A DNA stretch of 64,000 nucleotides from Kitasatospora sp. NBC_01250 (GTDB lineage Bacteria > Actinomycetota > Actinomycetes > Streptomycetales > Streptomycetaceae), in contig NZ_CP108476.1 of the NCBI RefSeq assembly GCF_036226465.1, forward strand, positions 5,332,001-5,396,000. Direction: 5' to 3'. Shown here in pieces: positions 1 through 7,994 of the stretch. The position numbers and the translations under genes are program-made. The notes beneath the pieces were generated by a model, which was not told the origin of the DNA, did no database searches, and saw only the letters and a list, made by a program, of their open reading frames with translations. Each line of letters begins with the position of its first letter. Position 1 is the stretch's first letter.

Positions 1-228
1 GAGCAGCGGCCCGGTGCCCGGCTCCGCCCCGACCGAGACGTACGCGGCCACCGTGCTGCCGGGGGCGGCCAGCGGCAGCGCCCGTTCGGCCAGCGCCAGC
101 GCGTCCGCTGCCCGCCGTTCGGGGGACAGTGCACGCCGTTCGGCCAGCAGGTGTGACCTCAGGGCGGCCTTGTCGTTGTACAAGGGATCGCCGGACAGGG
201 AAGCACCGGACGGCGGGACGTCGGGCAT
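1..228 (-). CDS. 5-formyltetrahydrofolate cyclo-ligase, N-terminal part (gene runs off the window)
   Basis: Reading leftward from ATG at 228, an open frame of 76 codons runs to the window edge. It contains the family start KAALRSHLLAERRALSPERR and, about 60 residues in, VAAYVSVGAEPGTGPLL, which fits the nucleotide and folate binding fold of 5-formyl-THF cyclo-ligases. These enzymes use ATP to turn 5-formyl-THF into 5,10-methenyl-THF in the cytosol. GAGGAG lies seven bases before the ATG. The gene is divergent from the GGDEF gene and about 1 kb from galU, a placement I remember from streptomycetes. Only the N-terminus is visible, so catalytic completeness cannot be judged. Confidence 0.85.
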   Translation of the reverse strand, partial: MPDVPPSGASLSGDPLYNDKAALRSHLLAERRALSPERRAADALALAERALPLAAPGSTVAAYVSVGAEPGTGPLL

Positions 229-352
229 GGCCGCTCCTCGGGACGGGGGTGGACCAGCCGATCCTCCCGCACCCGGTCCCCGCGAGCGGTATCCCGACCC
301 GGGAGCCGTATCCGCCCCGGCGAGGTCTCCACCACCTGAGAGGGGTACCACG

Positions 353-1186
353 ATGCCCGCCGCGCTCCTGGTGCAGGCGTCCGCACTGCTCAGCGCACCC
401 CTGGCCGGCTTCGGCGTCCTGCTGGCGGTGCGGCTGCGCCGCGCGACCGGCGCGGGCGCCGCCCGGGAGAGCCGGCTGCGCGGACGGCTCGCCGAGCTGG
501 AGCGGCAGTGCGAGGAGCTGGCACGCAGCGCGGCGCGCGATCCGCTGACCGGCGTGTGGAACCTCGGACACCTCCAACTCACCCTGGAGCGCGAGGTGGA
601 GCGCTGCCGGCGCCAGCCCGAGGCGGAGCGGCGGCAGCTGGCCGTGGTGCTGCTGGAGATCGACGGCTTCGAGGCCCTCAACGCCGAGCACGGCCGCGAC
701 CGCGGCCAGGTGATCCTGCGCGACCTGGCGCAGCGGCTCAGCGTGGAGGTCCGCCGCTCGGACACCCTGGGCCGCTACGGCGGCACCGAATTCCTGGTGG
801 TGCTGCCCGACACCGGGGCGGCGGGCGCAGCCAAGGTCGCCGAGCGGCTCTGCTGGACGGTGCGCCGCCACCGGCTGCTCGACTGGTCCGGCGCTCCCTG
901 GTCCGAGAAGCCGGCCCCGGGCGGCGGCAACGGCCTGCGCGCCTCGGCCGGCATCGCGGTGCTGCCCGCCGACGGCGGTCACCCCGTCCCGCTCCTGCGT
1001 GCCGCGGACCGCTCGCTGGCCGCCGCGAAGCGGCGGGGACTGCCGGAGGCACAGAGCTGGACAAGGCGTTCGGAAAGGCACGGTAATCTGTCGCCCTGCA
1101 CCGCTCCCGCGCCCACCGCCCAGGTCGGCGCCACCCGTATCGTCGCTGCCGTGACCGGCACCGACGAGGCATTCGTCACCGAATGA
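353..1186 (+). CDS. GGDEF-domain protein with a degenerate active-site motif
   Basis: This is a 277-residue protein. One hydrophobic N-terminal helix (about 4-27) is followed by a short coiled-coil-like linker (39-60) and a single GGDEF domain (about 63-240), with an Ala/Thr-rich tail. The start DPLTGVWNLGHL is typical of diguanylate cyclases, which make cyclic-di-GMP. The signature reads GGTEF (143-147) where active enzymes have GG(D/E)EF, so the metal and base residue is replaced by Thr. An inhibitory-site RxxD (RRSD, 134-137) lies five residues before it. The ATG at 353 follows GAGAGGGG, and the longer frame upstream is antisense to the cyclo-ligase. It is probably a c-di-GMP sensor or inactive homologue, which is inference. 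Confidence 0.8.
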   Translation: MPAALLVQASALLSAPLAGFGVLLAVRLRRATGAGAARESRLRGRLAELERQCEELARSAARDPLTGVWNLGHLQLTLEREVERCRRQPEAERRQLAVVLLEIDGFEALNAEHGRDRGQVILRDLAQRLSVEVRRSDTLGRYGGTEFLVVLPDTGAAGAAKVAERLCWTVRRHRLLDWSGAPWSEKPAPGGGNGLRASAGIAVLPADGGHPVPLLRAADRSLAAAKRRGLPEAQSWTRRSERHGNLSPCTAPAPTAQVGATRIVAAVTGTDEAFVTE

Positions 1187-1231
1187 CCTCGTGCCGGTCG
1201 GGGCGGTCATTCGCCTTAGTAAGGTCAACGC

Positions 1232-2155
1232 ATGACGACGACAAATCCCCGCATGCCCGTCACCAAGGCCGTCGTGCCTGCCGCCGGTCTCGGAACGCGA
1301 TTCCTGCCGGCCACCAAGGCCACGCCCAAGGAGATGCTGCCGGTCGTCGACAAGCCCGCGATCCAGTACGTGGTGGAGGAGGCCGCCGCGGCCGGCCTCT
1401 CCGACATACTGATGGTCACCGGGCGCAACAAGCGCGCGCTGGAGGACCACTTCGACCGCGCCTACGAGCTCGAGGAGCTGCTCTCCCGCAAGGGCGACGC
1501 GGACAAGCTGCGCCGGGTGCAGGAGTCGGTCTCGCTGGCCAACATGCACTACGTCCGCCAGGGCGACCCCAAGGGCCTGGGCCACGCGGTGCTGGTCGCC
1601 GAGCAGCACGTGGCGGGCCAGCCGTTCGCCGTCCTGCTCGGTGACGACCTGATCGACCCGCGCGACCCGCTGCTCGCCCGCATGATCGAGGTCCAGCAGG
1701 AGCTGGGCGGCTCGGTGGTGGCGCTGATGGAGGTCGACCCGGCGCAGATCCACCTCTACGGCTGCGCGGCGGTCAAGGCCAACGGCTTCGGCCCGGACGT
1801 CTTCCACATCAGCGACCTGGTCGAGAAGCCGGAGCCGGCCGAGGCGCCCTCCAACTACGCCGTGATCGGCCGCTACGTGCTCGACCCGGCCGTCTTCGAG
1901 GTGCTGAAGAAGACCGAGCCGGGCCGCGGCGGCGAGATCCAGCTGACCGACGCGCTGCGCACGCTGGCCTCGCTGAGCCCGGAGGAGGGCGGCCAGGTGC
2001 ACGGCGTGCTCTTCGACGGCCGCCGCTACGACACGGGCGACCGCGCGGACTACTTGCGCGCTATTGTCCGGCTGGCGTGCGAGCGCGAGGACCTGGGTCC
2101 GGAGTTCCGTGGCTGGCTCAAGGACTTCGTCGGCACGGAGATGCAGCAGAACTGA
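1232..2155 (+). CDS. galU: UTP--glucose-1-phosphate uridylyltransferase
   Basis: This is a 307-residue cytosolic nucleotidyltransferase that makes UDP-glucose from UTP and glucose-1-phosphate, feeding glycan, trehalose and galactose metabolism. The N-terminal motif VPAAGLGTRFLPATKATPKE (about 14-33) binds the nucleotide. Further family marks are VVDKPAIQYVVEEA, LLGDDLID (about 135-142) and VEKP near 202. Its length is normal for bacterial GalU. The promoter looks leaderless: TAAGGT (1220-1225) sits six bases before the ATG and there is no Shine-Dalgarno sequence. The molybdopterin genes follow after a 13-base gap. The gal operon in this window lies 44 kb away, so galU is not part of it. Confidence 0.95.
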   Translation: MTTTNPRMPVTKAVVPAAGLGTRFLPATKATPKEMLPVVDKPAIQYVVEEAAAAGLSDILMVTGRNKRALEDHFDRAYELEELLSRKGDADKLRRVQESVSLANMHYVRQGDPKGLGHAVLVAEQHVAGQPFAVLLGDDLIDPRDPLLARMIEVQQELGGSVVALMEVDPAQIHLYGCAAVKANGFGPDVFHISDLVEKPEPAEAPSNYAVIGRYVLDPAVFEVLKKTEPGRGGEIQLTDALRTLASLSPEEGGQVHGVLFDGRRYDTGDRADYLRAIVRLACEREDLGPEFRGWLKDFVGTEMQQN

Positions 2156-2168
2156 GCGGAAGGCGGCG

Positions 2169-3491
2169 GTGGCGATGACCGAACAGCACAGGGACGCGGC
2201 GGACGCCTGCGGGGTGCGGGCCCCGGGCGAACGCCACTGGACGGTCGACGAGCACCTCGCCGACGTGCTGGCCGGCGTCGCCCCGCTGCCCGCCATCGAG
2301 CTCCAGCTGCTGGACGCGCAGGGCTGCCGGCTGGCCGAGGACGTGGTCGCCGCCGGTGACCTGCCGGCCTTCGACAACAGCTCGATGGACGGCTACGCGG
2401 TGCGCACCGCCGACACCGTCGGTGCCACCGCCCGCTACCCGTCCGTGCTCGCCGTCGTCGGTGACATCGCCGCCGGCGCCGGCGAGCTGCCCAAGGTCGG
2501 TCCCGGCCAGGCGGCCCGGATCATGACCGGCGCGCCCGTGCCGCCCGGCGCCGAGGCCGTCGCCCCGGTCGAGTGGACCGACGGCGGCAGCGGCAGCGGC
2601 CAGGCCGCCGACACCATGGCGCCGCCGGTCGCGGGCGAGGAGGTGCGGGTGCGCCAGGAGGTCGCCGAGGGCGCGCACATCCGCCGCCGGGGCAGCGACA
2701 TCCTGGCCGGCGAGAGGGTGCTCACCGCCGACACCTGGCTCGGCCCCACCCAGCTCGGCCTGCTCGCCGCGATCGGCCGCGGCACGGTGCGGGTGCGCCC
2801 GCGCCCGCGGGTGGTCGTGCTCTCCACCGGCAGCGAGCTGGTGCAGCCCGGCGAGCCGGTGGGCCCCGGGCAGATCTCCGACTCCAACAGCTTCACCCTC
2901 ACCGCCGCCGCCCAGCAGGCCGGCGCGATCGCCTTCCGGGTCGGCGGGGTGCCCGACGACCCGGCGGTGCTGCGCGGCGTGCTGGAGGACCAGCTCGGCC
3001 GGGCCGACCTGATCGTCACCAGCGGCGGAGTCAGCGTCGGGGCCTACGACGTGGTCAAGGAGGTCTTCGCCGACTACGCCGGCATGGACTTCCGCAAGCT
3101 GAAGATGCAGCCGGGCAAGCCGCAGGGCTTCGGCCGGATCGGCGAGGGCACCGCGGGCATCCCGCTGCTGGCGCTGCCGGGCAACCCGGTGAGCGCCTAC
3201 ATCTCCTTCGAGCTCTTCGTCCGCCCGGTGATCCGCACCATGCTGGGCGCCCCGGACGTGCACCGCCCGCGGGTCCGGGCGGTCTGCACCGGCGCGCTGC
3301 GCTCGCCGGCCGGCCGCCGCCAGTTCCTGCGCGGCTGGTACACCGCCGACGGGCGGGTCGAGCCGGTGGGCGGCGAGAGCTCGCACCTGGTCGGGGCGCT
3401 GGCCCGGGCGAACTGCCTGATCGTGGTCCCCGAGGAGACGCAGGCGGTGCCGGCGGGGGAGCACGTCGAGGTGGTCCTGCTCACCGACTGA
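2169..3491 (+). CDS. moeA: Molybdopterin molybdotransferase MoeA
   Basis: This is a protein of about 440 residues of the MoeA/Glp family, which inserts molybdate into adenylylated molybdopterin. Visible marks are FDNSSMDGYAVR (domain I), IMTGAPVPPGAEAV, and in the MogA-like domain VVLSTGSELV, SDSNSFTL and VTSGGVSVGAYD, followed by LALPGNPVSA. The C-terminal domain ends at a normal length. GTG at 2169 is preferred because GGAAGG (2158-2163) lies five bases before it; ATG at 2175 would remove two residues. The gene directly follows galU and leads into moaC and mog, so it supplies the last steps of cofactor assembly here. Confidence 0.93.
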   Translation: MAMTEQHRDAADACGVRAPGERHWTVDEHLADVLAGVAPLPAIELQLLDAQGCRLAEDVVAAGDLPAFDNSSMDGYAVRTADTVGATARYPSVLAVVGDIAAGAGELPKVGPGQAARIMTGAPVPPGAEAVAPVEWTDGGSGSGQAADTMAPPVAGEEVRVRQEVAEGAHIRRRGSDILAGERVLTADTWLGPTQLGLLAAIGRGTVRVRPRPRVVVLSTGSELVQPGEPVGPGQISDSNSFTLTAAAQQAGAIAFRVGGVPDDPAVLRGVLEDQLGRADLIVTSGGVSVGAYDVVKEVFADYAGMDFRKLKMQPGKPQGFGRIGEGTAGIPLLALPGNPVSAYISFELFVRPVIRTMLGAPDVHRPRVRAVCTGALRSPAGRRQFLRGWYTADGRVEPVGGESSHLVGALARANCLIVVPEETQAVPAGEHVEVVLLTD

Positions 3492-3646
3492 GCGGTCCGC
3501 GGCCGGACCTGCGGTGCCCCCAAGGGCCTGCCCGAGCTGCGCCCTTCGGCCTAGCGCCACCGTCCCGCTGACGGACCGACGCCGATCCGGCGCGGGCGGA
3601 GCGGTACCGTAGCGCGGTATTCACCCCGTCCTGCTGGAGTACTGAC

Positions 3647-4156
3647 GTGACCACACCCCCTGGCGACCGCCTGACGCACGTGGACGAGACGGGCGCCGCC
3701 CGGATGGTCGACGTCTCCGAGAAGGCGAGCACGGTCCGCACCGCGGTCGCCGCCGGCCGGGTCAGGGTCGCCCCGAGGGTGGTCGAGCTGCTGCGCGGCG
3801 AGGGCGTCCCCAAGGGCGACGCGCTGGCCGCCGCGCGGATCGCCGGGATCATGGGCGCCAAGAAGACGCCCGAGCTGATCCCGCTCTGCCACCCCATCGC
3901 GATCTCCGGCGTCACCGTCGACCTCGCGGTCACCGACGAGGCGGTGGAGATCACCGCCACCGTGCGCACCGCCGACCGCACCGGGGTGGAGATGGAGGCG
4001 CTCACCGCGGTGGCGGTGGCGGGCCTGACCGTGATCGACATGGTCAAGGCGGTCGACAAGGGCGCCGCGATCGAGGACGTCCGGGTGCTCAGCAAGACCG
4101 GCGGCAAGAGCGGTGACTGGACCCGCGCGGCCACGACCGACGGGAACGCCTCGTGA
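3647..4156 (+). CDS. moaC: Cyclic pyranopterin monophosphate synthase MoaC
   Basis: This is a 169-residue cytosolic enzyme for the second step of molybdopterin synthesis, turning 3',8-cyclo-GTP into cyclic pyranopterin monophosphate with MoaA elsewhere. It has the family motifs MVDVSEK near the start, GIMGAKKTPELIPLCHPI (about 66-84), and VEMEALTAVAVA and DMVKAVD towards the end, which include the conserved active-site Lys and Asp residues. The GTG at 3647 follows TGGAG. A TAnnnT -10 candidate (TACCGT, 3605-3610) lies in the 155-base gap after moeA, so it may have its own promoter. Its stop overlaps the GTG of mog by four bases (GTGA). Confidence 0.95.
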   Translation: MTTPPGDRLTHVDETGAARMVDVSEKASTVRTAVAAGRVRVAPRVVELLRGEGVPKGDALAAARIAGIMGAKKTPELIPLCHPIAISGVTVDLAVTDEAVEITATVRTADRTGVEMEALTAVAVAGLTVIDMVKAVDKGAAIEDVRVLSKTGGKSGDWTRAATTDGNAS

Positions 4157-4683
4157 GGGCGCTCGCGGTCACCGTCTCCAACCGCGCCTCGGCGGGCGTC
4201 TACCCGGACAAGGGCGGCCCGCTGCTGGTCGAGGGCCTGCGCCGGATGGGCTTCACGGTGGACGGCCCGCGGCTGGTGCCGGACGGCGAGCCGGTGGCAG
4301 CCGTGCTGCGCGAGGCGGTGGCGGCCGGCTACGACGTGGTGCTGACCACCGGCGGCACCGGGATCTCGCCGATGGACCTCACCCCCGAGATGACCGCCAC
4401 AGTGATCGACCGTCAGGTCCCCGGCATCGCCGAGGCGATCCGCGCCCACGGACGCGAGAAGGTGCCCACCTCGGCGCTCTCCCGGGGGCTGGCCGGGCTG
4501 GCCGGACGCACCCTGATCGTCAACCTGCCCGGCTCCACGGGCGGCGTCAAGGACGGGCTCGCGGTGCTGGAACCGCTGCTGGCGCACGCAGTGGACCAGC
4601 TCGCGGGCGGGGACCACCCGAGGCCGGGGCCGGCCCAGGCGCCCGCCGCCGATGCCCCCGCCCCCGAAGGGGGTACCAGCTGA
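4153..4683 (+). CDS. MoaB/Mog-type molybdopterin adenylyltransferase
   Basis: This is a 176-residue protein of the MoaB/MogA family, which adenylylates molybdopterin before MoeA loads molybdate. The core motifs are VLTTGGTGISPMDLTPE (about 59-75) and VNLPGSTGGVKDGL (about 120-133). The last 30 residues are Pro/Ala-rich and probably disordered. Start GTG at 4153 overlaps the moaC stop by GTGA, which indicates translational coupling. Many actinobacteria call this gene moaB or mog, and sequence alone does not separate the two. Its own stop codon overlaps the proposed CTG start of the next gene. Confidence 0.9.
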   Translation: MRALAVTVSNRASAGVYPDKGGPLLVEGLRRMGFTVDGPRLVPDGEPVAAVLREAVAAGYDVVLTTGGTGISPMDLTPEMTATVIDRQVPGIAEAIRAHGREKVPTSALSRGLAGLAGRTLIVNLPGSTGGVKDGLAVLEPLLAHAVDQLAGGDHPRPGPAQAPAADAPAPEGGTS

Positions 4684-5285
4684 GCGCCGGATGGCCGGTG
4701 GAGCTGCGCGAGGGCGAGGTGGTGCTGCGTCCGATCCGGATGCGCGACAAGAAGGCCTGGCAGGAGGCGAGCCGGCGCAACCGCGACTGGCTGCGCCGCT
4801 GGGAGGCCACCGTCCCCCCGGCCCCGCCCGGGAGCCTGCCCTCCGGGCCGCGGCCGACCTACCGTCAGATGGTCCGCTACCTGCGCCGCGAGGCCGCGGC
4901 GGGCCGGATACTGCCGTTCGTCATCCTCTACCAGGGGCACCTGGTGGGGCAGCTGACGGTGGGTGGCATCACCTGGGGCTCGATGTGCTCGGCGAACGTC
5001 GGCTACTGGATCGACGAGGCGGTGGCCGGCCGCGGCATCATGCCCACCGCCGTGGCGCTCAGCGTGGACCACTGCTTCCGGACGCTGGGCCTGCACCGGG
5101 TGGAGGTCTGCATCCGTCCGGAGAACCGGCCCAGCCGCCGGGTGGTGGAGAAACTCGACTTCCGCTCGGAGGGATTGCGGCCCCGCTATCTGCACATCGA
5201 CGGCGACTGGCGCGACCACCTGGTCTACGCGCTGACCGCCGAGGAGGTCCCGGAAGGGCTGTTGGACCGTTGGCGCTTGGGGTAA
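4680..5285 (+). CDS. GNAT acetyltransferase, RimJ/RimL-like
   Basis: This is a GNAT-fold acetyltransferase of about 200 residues, similar to RimJ-type Nalpha-acetyltransferases that modify protein N-termini such as ribosomal proteins. Seen are VVLRPIRMRD, VGQLTVGGITWGSM, the acetyl-CoA loop region VGYWIDEAVAGRGIMPTAVA and HRVEVCIRPENRPSRRVVEK. Start choice: no ATG lies nearby. CTG at 4680 overlaps the mog stop as CTGA and has AAGGGGG six bases upstream (4667-4673), which is ideal spacing. GTG at 4698 is the conventional alternative (195 residues) but has only a weak ribosome site. The substrate is unknown. The gene is last in the moaC-mog run. Confidence 0.88.
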   Translation: MSAGWPVELREGEVVLRPIRMRDKKAWQEASRRNRDWLRRWEATVPPAPPGSLPSGPRPTYRQMVRYLRREAAAGRILPFVILYQGHLVGQLTVGGITWGSMCSANVGYWIDEAVAGRGIMPTAVALSVDHCFRTLGLHRVEVCIRPENRPSRRVVEKLDFRSEGLRPRYLHIDGDWRDHLVYALTAEEVPEGLLDRWRLG

Positions 5286-5305
5286 TTGAATAAGTGTTCG
5301 AAACT

Positions 5306-5317
5306 CATATCGATATG
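5306..5317. promoter_or_regulatory. 12-bp perfect palindrome upstream of sepX
   Basis: CATATCGATATG is self-complementary and lies in an unusually AT-rich 150-base gap between the GNAT gene and sepX, about 120 bases before the sepX start. A small hairpin (TCACCGC 5321-5327 with GCGGTGA 5336-5342) follows it and may end the upstream operon. A regulator site is plausible but no cognate protein is known. Confidence 0.4.
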
Positions 5318-5439
5318 GCATCACCGCCTCGGCAAGCGGTGACAAATTCCGGCAAAATAGTCAGAGAATCAGCTTGGCGCGGCGACACGCCGCGTCAAAT
5401 TGCTGTCCGCCCTTACCCATCGCCCGTACGGTGTGAAAC

Positions 5440-6471
5440 GTGAGCAGTAGCGGCCTCATCTACGCGGTCATCGTAGGGGCCTGGGCTGCCTATCTGGTGC
5501 CCATGTGGCTCCGCAGGCAGGACGAGCTCAACGAAGCGCGCCCGACAGAACGTTTCAGCACCGCCATCCGCCTGCTCGCCGGGCGGTCGGGGCTGGAGCG
5601 GCGGGCGTCCCGGGCCCTTGGCGACAACGACCCCACCACGACCTCGGACTCCGACCACAGCGGCGACGCGAACCACGGCGCGGGCGCCGTCGCGAGCGAC
5701 CCCCGAAACGGCGGCACGGACACCGCCGGGACGGCTGACGGCATGTCACCGCCCTCGGCCGGCCCCGCCCTGTCCGCCGCCGCCATCGCCGGGGCCTCGG
5801 CCGCCGGCGACCGCCGGGCCCGGCTGCTGGCCCGGCGCCGGCGGATGGTCACCGTACTCTTCCTGGCCTTCGCGCTGGGGGCGATCACGGCGGCCGTGGC
5901 CGGCGTGGACTTCCTCTGGGCCCCCGCCCTGCCGGCCCTGCTGCTGACCCTCTACATCGGCCACCTGCGCCGCCTGGAGCGCCAGCGCTACGAGGTGAAG
6001 CTGGACCGCGTCAGGGCCGCCCAGGCGGCCCAGCGGGTACGCGAGCGCGAGCAGGTCCGGCTGGCCGCCACGGTCGCCCTGGTCCCGCCGGTCGAGGCCC
6101 TGGCGCCCGAGCCGGAGCAGGACCGCCCGGAGCTGCGGGTCGCCACCGCCCCGCCCGAGCCGCGCGGCGCCCGGCAGGCGCTGGTCGAGGCGACCGACCA
6201 CCAGGAGTGGGTGGACGGCCTGCGCGAGCGCGCGGCCGCCGGACCGGACTCCTGGGAGCCGGTCCCGGTCCCGCTGCCCACCTACGTCACCGCCCCGGTG
6301 GCCCCGCGCGTCTCCCGTGGCCTGGACCTCGGGGCCCCGGGCACCTGGAGCTCGGGCCGACCCGTCGAGCCGGTCCACACCCCCCTGTTCGACCAGTACG
6401 AGACCCCGCTCCCGTCGGCCCCCCAGTCGGACGAGCACTACGCCACCCGCCCCCGCGCCGCCAACGAGTAG
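5440..6471 (+). CDS. sepX: Divisome membrane protein SepX (GlpR-like)
   Basis: This is a 343-residue membrane protein recognised by its N-terminus: one helix (about 5-21, LIYAVIVGAWAAYLVPMWL) followed by RRQDELNEARPTERFSTAIR. That start is the hallmark of SepX, an actinobacterial protein reported to stabilise the Streptomyces divisome at cross-walls and sporulation septa. A Ser/Thr/Gly-rich linker (about 60-118) leads to two further hydrophobic segments (about 140-175) and a long basic, then Pro-rich cytoplasmic tail. The GTG start has TACGGT (5427-5432) seven bases upstream and no ribosome site, so the mRNA is probably leaderless. It is monocistronic, with tRNA-Ala 70 bases downstream. Confidence 0.9.
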   Translation: MSSSGLIYAVIVGAWAAYLVPMWLRRQDELNEARPTERFSTAIRLLAGRSGLERRASRALGDNDPTTTSDSDHSGDANHGAGAVASDPRNGGTDTAGTADGMSPPSAGPALSAAAIAGASAAGDRRARLLARRRRMVTVLFLAFALGAITAAVAGVDFLWAPALPALLLTLYIGHLRRLERQRYEVKLDRVRAAQAAQRVREREQVRLAATVALVPPVEALAPEPEQDRPELRVATAPPEPRGARQALVEATDHQEWVDGLRERAAAGPDSWEPVPVPLPTYVTAPVAPRVSRGLDLGAPGTWSSGRPVEPVHTPLFDQYETPLPSAPQSDEHYATRPRAANE

Positions 6472-6541
6472 CCCCACCCCGCCCCACCAGCGGGGGGTGG
6501 TCACGGGACCCCTCCAGAAGGTGCTATTGTTTCTTCTCGTT

Positions 6542-6617
<76 letters not shown>

Positions 6618-6639
6618 CAACGGCCACGAGAGTGGTCAT

Positions 6640-6678
6640 GAAATCCCCGCCCGGCCGATTCGGCCGGGCGGGGATTTC
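6640..6678. terminator. Strong hairpin terminator between tRNA-Ala and the lipoprotein gene
   Basis: Perfect 18-bp arms (6640-6657 and 6661-6678) surround the loop ATT. The outer arms are GAAATCC/GGATTTC, so an A tract and a T tract flank the GC stem. It can end transcription from both sides, serving tRNA-Ala and the convergent lipoprotein gene. Confidence 0.85.
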
Positions 6679-6812
6679 TGCTTTCCGGGATCCGTCCGGA
6701 TGCTCCCCGACGGTCTTGTGAGGCAGGTCACTTCGGATGGGTGGAGGTTCGGCCGCCCGAGCTGTCGGACAGTCAGCGGCCGGACCTCCGGGCCGAAACC
6801 GGGTGGAGCGGG

Positions 6813-7862
6813 TCATGCCCGGAAGGCGGGCAGGCCGATCGCGTTGACGGTCATCGTGGGGGCGGCGGAGCCGTCGGTGGGCAGCGTGACGATGCCGGTG
6901 GGGGTGCGGGCGGCGATCAACTTGCCGTCCGGGGACAGGGCGGGCTCGGTGTAGTCGGTGGTCGCGTTCGGGGTGAGGTCCTTGGCGGTGGCGTTCTGCT
7001 GGCCCAGCGGCATTTCGAAGAGGTGGTCGTGGCCGCCGGAGGAGCGCACGAAGACCACGGTCGAGGCGTCGGGGGCGAGGGCCGGCTCGGAGCCCGCGGT
7101 GAGCGCGCGGGTCTGCTCGCGGGTGTAGTCGTCGCGGAGGTAGATCTTGCCGTCGGCGGTGTTCTCGTAGGCCGTGGTGATGCCGTGCGGTCCGGCCGTG
7201 TTCGCCCAGGCGTTGGCGCTCTGCGGCACCGCCGGGTCGTCGATGCCGGGCGACAGGTCCAACTTGGCCGGGGCGGCCCCGGCGGCGGTGGCCGGGACCG
7301 AGGCCAGGTGGGTGGTGCCGCCCTGGTCGACGGTGAAGATGACGTTGTTCTTGGCGGCCACCCCGTTCGCGTCGCCGGCCGCGTTCACCTGCCAGGTGGG
7401 GTGGGACCAGGTCTGGCCGCCGGGGTTGCGCGCCACGGTCACCTGGCCGCTGCCGTCGGGGTTGGCCACCACCAGGCTGCCGTCACCGTTCACGAAGGCG
7501 GCCTTGCTGCCGTCGGGGGACCAGGACAGGTCGCGGACCGGGGTGTGGAAGTCGACGGAGGTGCCGTTCATCATGACCAGCGGGGTGCCGTTGCTGACGG
7601 TGAGGGGCGAGTGGACGGTGCCGCTCGGGTCGGCGGGGGTGCTCGACGAGGCTCCGGGGGACTTGCCCTTCGCGGTGGGTGCGGCGGTCCCCGGGTGCGA
7701 GGAGCCGGCGGGCTGGGCGGCGGGTGCCGAAGCGCTCTGGGCGGGGGAGGTGGCCGCAACCTCGTCGGGCCCGCAGGCGGAGAGCAGCATGACGGCACCC
7801 GCGCTCAGCGCGGCGGCGAGGGCGACGGTGGTGGCGGGGCGGCGACGGTGGCGAGCAACCAT
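6813..7862 (-). CDS. Secreted lipoprotein with TolB-like beta-propeller repeats
   Basis: This is a 349-residue protein. The N-terminus MVARHRRRPATTVALAAALS plus AGAVMLLSAC gives a basic region, a hydrophobic core and a lipobox ending at Cys30, so it should be a membrane-anchored lipoprotein facing outward. Residues about 38-80 are a Ser/Pro/Ala-rich tether. The remainder holds WD40/TolB-like blades, seen as LSWSPDGSKAAFV, LVVANPDGSG, ALAPDASTVVFV and PALSPDGKLIAA. GGGGGGAAG precedes the ATG. Such propellers usually bind protein or glycan partners; no specific role can be given. The longer upstream frame has no signal logic and was not used. Confidence 0.82.
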   Translation of the reverse strand: MVARHRRRPATTVALAAALSAGAVMLLSACGPDEVAATSPAQSASAPAAQPAGSSHPGTAAPTAKGKSPGASSSTPADPSGTVHSPLTVSNGTPLVMMNGTSVDFHTPVRDLSWSPDGSKAAFVNGDGSLVVANPDGSGQVTVARNPGGQTWSHPTWQVNAAGDANGVAAKNNVIFTVDQGGTTHLASVPATAAGAAPAKLDLSPGIDDPAVPQSANAWANTAGPHGITTAYENTADGKIYLRDDYTREQTRALTAGSEPALAPDASTVVFVRSSGGHDHLFEMPLGQQNATAKDLTPNATTDYTEPALSPDGKLIAARTPTGIVTLPTDGSAAPTMTVNAIGLPAFRA

Positions 7863-7994
7863 GGTGAACTTCCCCCCGGAAGTGGTCTGGTGGGTTGTTG
7901 TTCGGACGAGATAAAGACTGTCGGTGGGAGGTTCGGTTACTGTCGAGCGCCTGTCACAGCGGTGCAACAGCACGAATGCGCCGCTCGCAGAGCC

